Shown one piece after another: positions 20,301-28,000 of a DNA stretch of 64,000 nt (within the stretch, counting starts at the first letter, position 1; each line of letters begins with the position of its first letter). Source of the stretch: Venturia oleaginea (lineage: Eukaryota > Ascomycota > Dothideomycetes > Venturiales > Venturiaceae); the NCBI GenBank assembly GCA_013176395.1, contig JABMLP010000014.1, positions 1,302,001 through 1,366,000 of the forward strand, read 5' to 3'. Under the pieces are notes generated by a model. It searched no databases. It saw only the letters and a list, made by a program, of their open reading frames with translations, and had not been told where the DNA came from. The translations under genes and the position numbers were made by a program.

Positions 20301-21165
20301 GGAGAGACGCCTCTCTACCGCGTACCATCCAGAGACCGATGGTGCTACAGAACGAGCAAATCAAGAACTGGAGCACTACATCCGATGCTTCGCGACGTAC
20401 GCCCAAGATAACTGGGTAGACCTCTTACCATCCGCAGAGCTATGTGTAAACAACCGTCCTTCAGCATCAACCGGATTCAGCCCCTTCTCCCTAAGCCACG
20501 GGTGGGAGATGGAACCAATTCAAATACGACAATCTATCGGACAAGCCCGGGATAACGTTAGCCCGATTGCAAAGGCTGAAAACCTAGTCACTAGACTACG
20601 AGAAGCTCAACAAATGGCACAAGCAGCGATGGCAACGGCCCAGCAGCGACAAGAGAACTCAACAAATCGACACCGTTCACCAGCCCATCAATACAAAGTA
20701 GGCGACAAAGTCTGGCTCAACTTGAAGAACATCAAAACGGATAGGCCAACGAAGAAGTTTGATTCGGTGCACGGAAAATATACCGTCACAGAAGTGATCA
20801 GTTCTCATTCATACCGTCTCGATACTCCAAGACGGGTCCATAACGTCTTCCATACCTCGCTACTCAGACCGGTCAACAACGATCCATTACCGTCACAGGT
20901 TCAGCGCAGTCCCGAACCAGGAGCTATTGTAGTTGACGGAGAAGATGAGTTCTTTGTTGAAGAGATTCTCGCAGCGCGGACCCGACACGAACAACGCCAA
21001 GCACTGGTACAATGGAAGGGAAGGGCTATGCCTACATGGGAACCATTGGATGCAGTGGTTGAGACAATGGCTTTAGATCGATTTGAAACACAATACGGTG
21101 ATATCGCTCAGAATGATTTGGCATCTCCTGTCAAACCTCGGAATGATTCTGCGGCAAGCATGTGA
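17158..21165 (+). CDS. pol: Gypsy-1 Pol polyprotein (protease, RT, RNase H, integrase, chromodomain)
   Basis: Open for 1335 codons in the -1 frame relative to gag; the part before ~17372 overlaps gag and is probably not translated in this frame. Order: retropepsin-like LVDNGCSG (catalytic motif D-N-G instead of D-S/T-G, Asp127); RT with YMDD near residue 487; RNase H (VEPDASNWAVGG, CNYDIHDKELLAV, TDHKNLESF); integrase HHCC zinc finger (HDSAIAGHPGRDAAF... CDICG) and DDE core (SIDFITDLP, TSDRGQDWVNAFW, AYHPETDGATERANQE); GPY/F-type VGDKVWLNLKNIKT; C-terminal chromodomain (EFFVEEILAAR ... TWEPLDAVVE). The last ~15 codons come from LTR sequence, because a deletion fused pol directly to the interior of the 3' LTR. 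Confidence 0.9.
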   Translation: MGTHKLKPSKMGSPRRNSTTSRIGGMLTLWKEQAYDQRLQDAPCKETGSYQDQSERGQRKFQFRIRIGKRVTSDQSRDQRLTSSAPSSVRPSQLTSEWKQFKPKMERPLFLVDALLNDEHFVRTLVDNGCSGYAQISERMATKLRLPMIDISPRHLEGVLEGPVGVIRKVATATLDVGGHRRTRAFMYVVPGQEHDLMLGSPWLAEENVTLNEKQRVLKFPDGSSMSSLLENESTLQAKKARPVSAASYTALVRSIKRLDKHNMPTRVFAASLRDIEKALQVKPVVNPKDYLPEHYFRYLHVFDPKKASSQPPHRPGIDHEIPLEKDSNGKEKEVPWGPLYSMSRDELLVLRKILMDHLDKEWIRVSKSPAGAPVLFARKPGRGLRFCVDYRGLDAITKKDRYPLPLIRETLNAIYSARWLTKLDVSAAFHKIRVAKGKEWKTAFHTRYGLFEWLVTPLGLTGAPATFQRYINWVLRSYLDDFCTAYMDDVLVFSSGTLEDHRRKVAQVLHSLGEAGLTLDITKCDFEAKKVKYLGYIVEVGKGISMDPEKVRAISEWAPPTTVKGVRGFLGFANYYRRFIKDYSTLAIPLTRLTRKGCKFEWSDDCQNAFQTLKDRFISDPVLLHFDPDREIIVEPDASNWAVGGALSQIDDEGNARPVAYFSKKNLPAECNYDIHDKELLAVIRCIQEWDAELRSLSGPFKVLTDHKNLESFMTAKKLNERQIRWMELLSQHNFTFNYCPGSQAVVPDTLSRRDQDIPSGTQDDRIKERIQVLLPPKLWAKPVRVRQATEENETVESERHEYRGENTVDEGAEEGNTNPFENEELRALWLQAVQADPTFSSLRSEVAQRKGRFSPELKVQVSISECDLEDGLLRYRERIWISDHEPLKTKLIQEVHDSAIAGHPGRDAAFALLARRFFWPDQSKEVRQFIKNCDICGSAKVWRQRRWGLLKPLPIPDRIWSEISIDFITDLPESQECTTLEVITDRLGKGVMYNAVPNNERGAEATANRFVKIFYRAHGLPNAITSDRGQDWVNAFWKRVCELTGMERRLSTAYHPETDGATERANQELEHYIRCFATYAQDNWVDLLPSAELCVNNRPSASTGFSPFSLSHGWEMEPIQIRQSIGQARDNVSPIAKAENLVTRLREAQQMAQAAMATAQQRQENSTNRHRSPAHQYKVGDKVWLNLKNIKTDRPTKKFDSVHGKYTVTEVISSHSYRLDTPRRVHNVFHTSLLRPVNNDPLPSQVQRSPEPGAIVVDGEDEFFVEEILAARTRHEQRQALVQWKGRAMPTWEPLDAVVETMALDRFETQYGDIAQNDLASPVKPRNDSAASM
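17369..17400 (+). promoter_or_regulatory. RNA hairpin at the Gypsy-1 gag stop codon (likely recoding signal)
   Basis: Perfect 13-bp stem that includes the stop codon: TAACCTCTGATCA pairs with TGATCAGAGGTTA around the loop AAGTCG (17382-17387). An A5 run (GGAAAAAGAG) lies just upstream. The same hairpin with compensatory changes is found in Gypsy-2. Confidence 0.7.
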
Positions 21166-21289
21166 ATGGCTTGGCATCTGCTTCAAAAGGAGTTTGCAAC
21201 TGTGTATCTATCTTTTCCTCCTTAGCTAGATTGTATTGCACATTTGGGTGGTTCTCCCTGCTATCCAGGCATGATCTTAACCTGTCACA
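21111..21289 (+). repeat. Gypsy-1 3' LTR, 5'-truncated
   Basis: Matches the 5' LTR from position 15979 to its end; the first ~63 bp and the polypurine tract are missing. Confidence 0.8.
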
Positions 21290-21294
21290 CATGC

Positions 21295-21450
21295 CTGGAT
21301 ACCAGAGAAAACCACCCAAATGTGCAATACAATCTAGCTAAGCAGGAAAAGATAGATACACAGTTGCAAACTCCTTTTGAAGCAGATGCCAAGCCATTCA
21401 CATGCTTGCCGCAGAATCATTCCGAGGTTTGACGGGAGATGCCAAGCCAT
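21295..21450 (-). repeat. remainder of inverted host LTR G
   Basis: Reverse complement of the Gypsy-1 LTR, continuing the 21-bp piece at 15895-15915 after removal of Gypsy-1. With the 3' LTR of Gypsy-1 it forms a ~170-bp-arm palindrome. It stops where LTR H begins, so it is incomplete. Confidence 0.75.
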
Positions 21451-21654
21451 TGTCACGTTTGACCTTGGACTTGACTTGGAAGCATGACTTGAATTCTATG
21501 GGATGTGCGAAGTTGTAAGGATGAGGAGCTAACTAAGAGGTAGAGACGAGTCTAAGTACTTGCGACCAGTCTCGCGCTAGACCTGATCGAGCAGAACCAC
21601 CACATTTAACTACGTTTAACTGCATTCGAATACAAACATAGTTCGATCATGACA
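21451..21654 (-). repeat. LTR of another, otherwise lost Gypsy-type element (LTR H)
   Basis: Read on the minus strand it begins TGTCATGATCG and ends AACGTGACA, and is preceded by a polypurine tract (GGGGGGTAC). This fits the 3' LTR of a minus-strand Gypsy element of which only ~60 bp of internal sequence (21655-21716) remains. No matching partner is seen. Confidence 0.5.
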
Positions 21655-21716
21655 GTACCCCCCAACAAGGCCGAGGCGCAATGGTTCAAACTGAACTACT
21701 TGGCGAGGTGACTGAC

Positions 21717-21968
21717 TGTAAGAGTTCAACCCTCAAAGGTGTTTCGCAAGTGAGAGAAGACTGCTTGTATTTCAAAGTATCTAAGTACAGAGAAGAAAGT
21801 GTAAGTACAGGAAGGATAGCTAGTATATATAATCCTCCTCTTACAATAGATCCTTCTAGAAAGTATCTTTAAATGGAAACGTGACAGCTTGCAAAATAGA
21901 ACATGGCAGCTTGCGAAATAGAACATGACAGCTTGCAAAATAGAACATGACAGCTTGCAAAATAGAAC
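21717..21968 (-). repeat. Gypsy-2 LTR fragment (C)
   Basis: Inverted Gypsy-2 LTR beginning TGTAAGAGTTC and broken inside the 22-bp repeat array, where the left LTR of copy B follows directly. The missing part was not found. Confidence 0.75.
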
Positions 21969-22279
21969 TGTAAGAGTTCAACCCTCAAAGGTGTTTCGCA
22001 AGTGAGAGAAGACTGCTTGTATTTCAAAGTATCTAAGTACAGAGAAGAAAGTGTAAATACAGGAAGGATAGCTCGTATAAATAATCCTCCTCTTACAATA
22101 GATCCTTCTAGAAAGTATCTTTAAATGGAAACGTGACAGCTTGCGAAATAGAACATGGCAGCTTGCGAAATAGAACATGACAGCTTGCAAAATAGAACAT
22201 GACAGCTTGCAGAATAACAAGAGAACAATTGGAAATCCAGTCATGGATAAGCTAGAGAGAAGGATTCCATCCCTTAACA
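21969..22279 (-). repeat. Gypsy-2 copy B 3' LTR (311 bp variant)
   Basis: One 22-bp unit shorter than the 332-bp form and carrying the second U5 variant (TTTGAAATACAAGCAGTC). As far as I can see it matches the solo LTR at 46599-46909. The polypurine tract on the pol side is at about 22283-22300. Confidence 0.85.
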
Positions 22280-23049
22280 TTATCCCCTCCCCCCCTCTCT
22301 TGTAGATCGATGTGAGCGTAGTCTCTGAGGGCGTAGTATAGGTCCGTCGTTTTCAAGAACGTTGCCGTAGGCACTTTCAAAAGCGTCCAGAGCTGTAGTT
22401 TGTTGGAGTTCGCTAAGGGGTTCCCACGTAGGATCAACGTAGCCTACCCACTTAACTAAGACTTCTCGTGTTTGTTGTCGACCTCGCCGGCGCCATCTTG
22501 CGGCTAGAATAGCCTCGATACCGTATTCCTCGTCTCCTTGTTCAGTTACTATAGGAGGCGGCTGTGTATTATCTTGTATTTGTGAAGGTAGGGGATCTGT
22601 GCCAGCTCTCCTAAGTAAAGACGTATGAAATCGGTTGTGGATTCCTCTGGGTGTATCAAGCTCGTAAGACATTGAGTTGATAACTCGTGTAACTGTATAC
22701 TTCCCATGAATCCAGTCTAGTTTCTTACAAGGACGTAGGGTTTTTACGTTCTTTAGGTTGAGCCAGACTTTGTCTCCCACTTTAAAAGAGTCAGCCGGAG
22801 CACGATCTCTATTAGAGTAGTATTCTTGCTGTTGCTGAGCTGATACCATTGACGTTTCTGCCCATTCTTGTGCGTCCTTCAATTTTGCTACAAGATCTTG
22901 TGCTTTTTCTTTTGGGTTCTCAGGGGTTTTCTGGGGAGCTTCAACAGTTCCTATATGCTCAATGTTATAACCGTGGGTTAAGAAGAAAGGCGATAGGCCC
23001 GTAGCTTGGTTTGGTCTATTATCGAGGCATATTTGAGCAATAGGCAGGA
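22280..23049 (-). pseudogene. pol: Gypsy-2 copy B pol, C-terminal part (end of integrase, chromodomain)
   Basis: Continues the pol frame of 29144-32159 after copy A is removed (CAGGA at 23045-23049 and 29139-29143 is the duplication). Starts within the integrase C-terminal region (PIAQICLDNRPNQATG), then GPY/F-type region and chromodomain, ending at TAA. Two amino-acid differences from copy A are visible here (PQKTPEN versus PQETPKN). Confidence 0.9.
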
Positions 23050-23381
23050 TGTTAAGGGATGGAATCCTTCTCTCTAGCTTATCCATGACTGGATTTCCAA
23101 TTGTTCTCTTGTTATTCTGCAAGCTGTCATGTTCTATTTTGCAAGCTGTCATGTTCTATTTTGCAAGCTGTCATGTTCTATTTCGCAAGCTGCCATGTTC
23201 TATTTTGCAAGCTGTCACGTTTCCATTTAAAGATACTTTCTAGAAGGATCTATTGTAAGAGGAGGATTATATATACTAGCTATCCTTCCTGTACTTACAC
23301 TTTCTTCTCTGTACTTAGATACTTGAAATATAAGCTGTCTTCCCTCACTTGCGAAACACCTTTGAGGGTTGAACTCTTACA
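23050..23381 (+). repeat. Gypsy-2 copy A 5' LTR
   Basis: TGTTAAGGG...CTCTTACA. U3 has four full 22-bp repeats (GCAAGCTGTCATGTTCTATTTT) from 23119 and a partial fifth. TATA box at 23267-23276, CT-rich tract, then proposed RNA start GTACTTAGATA at 23311. Confidence 0.9.
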
Positions 23382-23382
23382 T

Positions 23383-23393
23383 TATCTAAGTAC
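23383..23393 (+). promoter_or_regulatory. Gypsy-2 primer-binding site, complementary to its own LTR
   Basis: TATCTAAGTAC, 1 nt after the LTR, is the exact complement of GTACTTAGATA at 23311-23321, about 40 nt after the TATA box. This matches Tf1-like self-priming, where the RNA 5' end folds onto the primer site. Confidence 0.75.
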
Positions 23394-23950
23394 CTCAGTC
23401 TTACAAAGGAAGAAAGGCTCACAGAGAGCAAGCTCCAAAAAGGAATTTCAAGAAGAGGACACTTGTCCTAATCCAAGAAGCGAGGGCCAACCTCAAGGGC
23501 CAAACAAAAAGGGAATTCAAGAGAATTCAAGCTGAGATTTTCTAGAAGGTGCTAGAATCTCCAAGAAGCAAGGGCCAACCGAAAGGGCCAATCCAAAAAG
23601 GGAATTCAAGAGAATTCAAACTGAGATTTTCTAGAAGGTGCTAGAATCTCCAAGAAGCAAGGGCAGGTCATCCTAAGACAGCGTAGTCTTAGGAGTTGAA
23701 GCTGTAATAAGCTGAGGAAAGAAAGAGCTAGGGAGAGAGATTTAATACACTTGGCCTTCACAGTCCCTGGGAGCTCTGTCCTTAGTAATAAGGATTGCAG
23801 AGCGGACTATAGTGTAAAAAATCCTTCTGGGATTCTATAGTCACCTTCCTATACTAATAGGCATTGACTCTATACTGCCTAGCAAATCTCTAGAGTAGAG
23901 CCTAGGAGTGTGTATAGTAGTGCTCTCTATTATCTCTCATAGGTGAAAAT
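23394..23950 (+). other. Gypsy-2 leader with short repeats
   Basis: Untranslated leader of ~570 nt. It carries repeated AAGAAGCRAGGGCCAAC and GGAATTTCAAGAAGAGG blocks and the palindrome AGGACACTTGTCCT. Copies B and D have an extra repeat unit here. Confidence 0.65.
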
Positions 23951-24973
23951 ATGGAAGGAGAAGATCAGGAACAAAGAGTTCCTCAAGAACCCCAAGCCCT
24001 ACAAGAAGCTATGGCAGCATTACAACATCAACTAGCCATTCAGAACGATGCTATTACGCGTATTCTTACAATCTTGCCTAACACTACTCGCTCTGAGAAC
24101 GTAGTAGAAGGACAAGAGACTAAGAATTCACAAAAAGACAGAATACATAGGAAGAAAGCTGTACTTCCTAAGCTCCAAGAATTTGATGGCAAGCGTTCTG
24201 AATGGGCTCAGTGGTTTCAACAAGCAAGGATGAAGTTGGAGATAGACGCAGAATCTATAGGGGATAGTAGGAACCAATTTGCCTACATCTTCTCCTCTCT
24301 ACGAGGCTCCGCAGCTCAGGCTACTCTGGCCTACGTAAAGACAGCTCCAGAGGAAGATAAAACGGGACAGAAATTGTTACAGTATATGGACAACTTCTAT
24401 GGCGATCCAGTACAACAACAAAGAGCTACTGTAAGCCTGTCCACAATCAAACAAAAAGAGAAAGAACCCTTCTTCTCTTTTCTTCCCCGTTTTGAAACCA
24501 CTCTTGCTAATGCTGGAGGAATGACTTGGCCTGACGCTGTTAAAATTGCATTTCTACACAAAGCAATAAATCAAGAGCTGCGAAACCAGAGAATAGGCCA
24601 ATCTCAGAGTACCTCCTACCAGCAGTTTGTGTCCGATCTTTTGAATACAAGTATGCAAATCACTACAGCAAAGATGCTCTCTTCCTCAGAAGATAAGTTA
24701 CGATTCAGAGATAAAGAGAAGTCTTTTAAAGATCTGAACGCTATGGACTGGGAGCCTACACGCGTAAACAAGTTAAAAATTTCGTCTAAAGCCTATGAAT
24801 ATAGGAAGGCAAATAACCTCTGCTTACGCTGTGGGAAGGCCGGCCATAGAATGAAAGACTGCTGGTTGGATACAGAGGTAGAAAGAGTCACGCAACTTGG
24901 TTCAAAAAGGGCCAAAGGAACCACTGAGGAGAATGAAGAAGTTGAAGAAGAGGACTACTCGGAAAAAGAGTAG
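23951..24973 (+). CDS. gag: Gypsy-2 Gag polyprotein (copy A)
   Basis: 340 aa. A glutamine-rich N-terminal segment is followed by the capsid domain (WAQWFQQARMKLEIDAESIG ... FFSFLPRFETTLANAGG), then DWEPTRVNKL and one zinc knuckle CLRCGKAGHRMKDC at about residue 291, and an acidic tail. It is identical in copies A, B and D. Same architecture as Gypsy-1 Gag but divergent in sequence. Ends at TAG inside the recoding hairpin; pol is in the -1 frame. Confidence 0.93.
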   Translation: MEGEDQEQRVPQEPQALQEAMAALQHQLAIQNDAITRILTILPNTTRSENVVEGQETKNSQKDRIHRKKAVLPKLQEFDGKRSEWAQWFQQARMKLEIDAESIGDSRNQFAYIFSSLRGSAAQATLAYVKTAPEEDKTGQKLLQYMDNFYGDPVQQQRATVSLSTIKQKEKEPFFSFLPRFETTLANAGGMTWPDAVKIAFLHKAINQELRNQRIGQSQSTSYQQFVSDLLNTSMQITTAKMLSSSEDKLRFRDKEKSFKDLNAMDWEPTRVNKLKISSKAYEYRKANNLCLRCGKAGHRMKDCWLDTEVERVTQLGSKRAKGTTEENEEVEEEDYSEKE

Positions 24974-25000
24974 CCTCTATCCAAAGTCGTGGATGGAGGC
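24973..25000 (+). promoter_or_regulatory. RNA hairpin at the Gypsy-2 gag stop codon
   Basis: GCCTCTATCCA pairs with TGGATGGAGGC (11 bp, one G-U) around loop AAGTCG, starting at the last base of the TAG stop and preceded by the same GGAAAAAGAG as Gypsy-1. Confidence 0.7.
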
Positions 25001-25020
25001 GTAGAGTAGATAGAGCAAAA

Positions 25021-28000
25021 TTGTCAAAGGAGTCAATTGAGAGAGTAAATAGTATTTTGAATTCGAACAAAGACACTGATTCACACCGTTCTCGGATAGA
25101 AAAAGAATGGGAGCAGTTCAGACCCAAGATGCTCTCCCGCCTTTTCTACACAAATACTATAGTGAACGATATATACTCTCTTAAAACTCTCCTTGATAAT
25201 GGATCTAGCTGCTACGCATCAATAAACGAGGAGAAAGCTTCGCAGATGGACCTTGAAGTACTCCCTATTAGTCCGCGTACTATAGGTGGAGTTCTTAAGG
25301 AAGAAGGACAGACCCAAGTGACAAAAATTGCGAAGTTGAACCTAGATTTAGGGGGACTTATATGCAACGCTTTTGCTTATATAGTCCCGGGACAATTTGA
25401 GGATCTTCTACTAGGCAGGCCTTTTCTCAAGGACACCAAAGCCGTTATCAATGAATCTAAAGGTACTCTTACCTTTGCAAACGGGATTAGCATTCGCGAT
25501 GCTAAATTTGAAGACAAACTTGATATACAACAAGTAGCGCCCGTAAGATTCCACCGCCTTGTCACTTCTACACTTGAGAAAATCAAAGACGCGTCTAGAG
25601 TATTTGCTGTTACTCTTCGAGATATTGATATTGCCTTGAAGCCGAAAGTCCCTTTGACAACAGAGCAAATACTGGAATTGCTACCTAAGAGGTTTCATAA
25701 GTACGCTGCTGTCTTTGATCCTAAAAGGGCCGAGAGACTACCACCGCATCGCCCTGGGATTGATCACGAAATACCTATAGAAGAAGGAAAACCACTTCCT
25801 TGGGGACCTCTATATGGTATGGGTCGAGAACAACTCCTTGTTTTGCGAAGGACTCTTACAGAGCTACTAGATAAAGGCTTTATCCGAGAGAGTAAATCAG
25901 TTGCTGCGTCTCCAGTTCTCTTTGTGAAGAAACCAGGAGGGGGCTTACGCTTTTGCGTAGACTACCGAGCCTTAAACGCAATTACTCGAAAGGATAGGTA
26001 CCCGCTACCGTTAGTAAAAGAGACTTTACTAACCTTAGCTCGTGCTAAGTATCTTAGTAAGCTTGATGTAAATGCTGCCTTCCACAAGATTCGAATCGCA
26101 ACGGGAGATGAGTTCAAAACTGCCTTTCGAACTAGATATGGTCTATTTGAATGGCTAGTTACTCCCTTTGGCTTAACCGGTGCACCTGCGTCTTTTCAAC
26201 GGTATATAAACTATATCCTTCGACGATACCTAGACGAGTTCTGCTCAGCTTATCTAGACGATATAGTAATATACTCTTCAAAGAACCTTAAAGACCATGA
26301 AGAAAAGACTGAAAAGATACTTCAAAGCTGCCTTAACGCTGGGTTATACCTTGATATTCGGAAGTGCGAGTTTAATACCAAACGAGTCAAGTATCTAGGC
26401 TTCGTTATAGATACTGAAACGGGCCTACACATGGATCCGGAGAAGATCAAAGCAATTAAAGAATGGGAACGTCCTACTACTCTACGAGGAGTACGTGGCT
26501 TCCTAGGCTTTACAAACTTCTACCGTGACTTTGTAAAAGATAACTCAACAATAAGGGAGCCTCTGGTTCGCCTTACAAAGAAGAATACTCCATTTTTATG
26601 GGGAAAGGAGCAAGAAGAATCTTTTCAAAAACTTAAGGCAGAGTTTTGCAAAGAACCTGTCCTGTCTGCACTTGATGAAGATAAGCCTACGCGAGTAGAA
26701 CCTGATGCTTCAGGCTGGGCTTCCGGAGCAGTACTTAGTCAAAAAGATGAGCTAGGTAACTGGAAACCATGTGCTTTCTTCTCTACTAAGCACTTGCCAG
26801 CCGAATGCAATTATGATATCCACGACAAAGAACTTATGGCTATAGTCAAAGCTCTAGTCCATTGGACTAGCGAGCTACTAAGCCTAAGTAAGCCATTCAT
26901 TATCCTCACAGATCACAAGAACCTTGAGAAGTTTATGGTAAAAAGGGAACTAAATGAAAGGCAAATGAGATGGGCGCAGATACTAGCTAAGTTTAACTTC
27001 AAACTAGGCTATCGCCCAGGCTCTGAATCTGTAGTTCCAGACGCCTTAACTCGAAGGGATCAAGATCTCCCAAAGGATATTCAAGACCCAAGAATCGTTG
27101 AAAGAACTAGAACGTTATTACCTCCAAAGCTTTGGATTAACGTTCTAGAGGATAAGACTCCTGCAAGAGAAGAAGCTGCCCAAGAAAATGCTCAAGAAGT
27201 AGACAAAGAACCTATCCCCTTTATACAAAATCCCTTTCTCTCAGGTGATCTAAGGGATAGATGGGAAACTGCACTCGAAGGAGATCTAGACTACAGACGT
27301 ATTTTCCAAAGCGTTCTAAAGCAAGATAGGCAGTTCCCATCTAAGCTAAAGGTTCCTACTTCTATAGGAGATTGTAAAGTCGAAAATAACCAGCTCTACT
27401 ATAGAGACCGAATCTGGTTGCCCTCCTACGAGCCTCTCTTAACAGGAGTAATTCAAGAAATACACGATTCAGTCCTATCAGGGCATCCTGGACGAGAAGC
27501 TACTATTGCTATTCTCTCCAGACAGTTCTACTGGCCGGGATTTGCTCAAGATATACGTCAGTTTATACGCAATTGTGACGTCTGCGGAAGAACTTCAGTC
27601 TGGCGAGACAAAAAGAAAGGTTTACTTAAACCTCTTCCTGTCCCTAGCCGTATCTGGCAAGATATTTCAGTAGACTTCATAGTCGAATTACCAGAGAGCC
27701 AAAGATGCACAAGACTCTGCGTTATTACTGACCGCTTGGGTAAAGGAACTATCCTGTTCCCAGTGCCTAAAGAACAGTTTGGAGCTGAAGGATTTGCAAA
27801 ACTATTTATGCAGAACTACGTAAGATTACACTGGCTTCCTAGATCTCTAGTCTCAGATAGGGACACGCAATTTGTTAATGCTTTCTGGAAAGAAGTTTGT
27901 CACCTTCTTAAGATAGAGAGAAGACTCTCTACAGCGTATCACCCTGAGACTGATGGATCTACGGAAAGAAGAAATCAAGAAGTTGAAGCCTATCTACGTA

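Larger units (their letters stand above)
15916..21289 (+). mobile_element. Gypsy-1: chromovirus-type LTR retrotransposon, nearly complete
   Basis: Starts TGTCACGGG, ends TGTCACA, with target duplication CATGC (15911-15915 and 21290-21294). The target was an LTR of the same family in opposite orientation. It contains 5' LTR, self-complementary primer site, gag, a hairpin at the gag stop, full-length pol with chromodomain, and a 3' LTR that has lost its first ~65 bp and the polypurine tract. Both ORFs are open, but the damaged 3' end should prevent autonomous replication. Confidence 0.88.

Noticed and set aside
23101..23535. ORFs of 60-340 aa starting MFSCYSASCHVLFCKLSCS, repeated at every Gypsy-2 LTR
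   Set aside because: They are translations of the 22-bp LTR repeat array (units not causing stops) running into leader or flanking sequence; no start context or domain.
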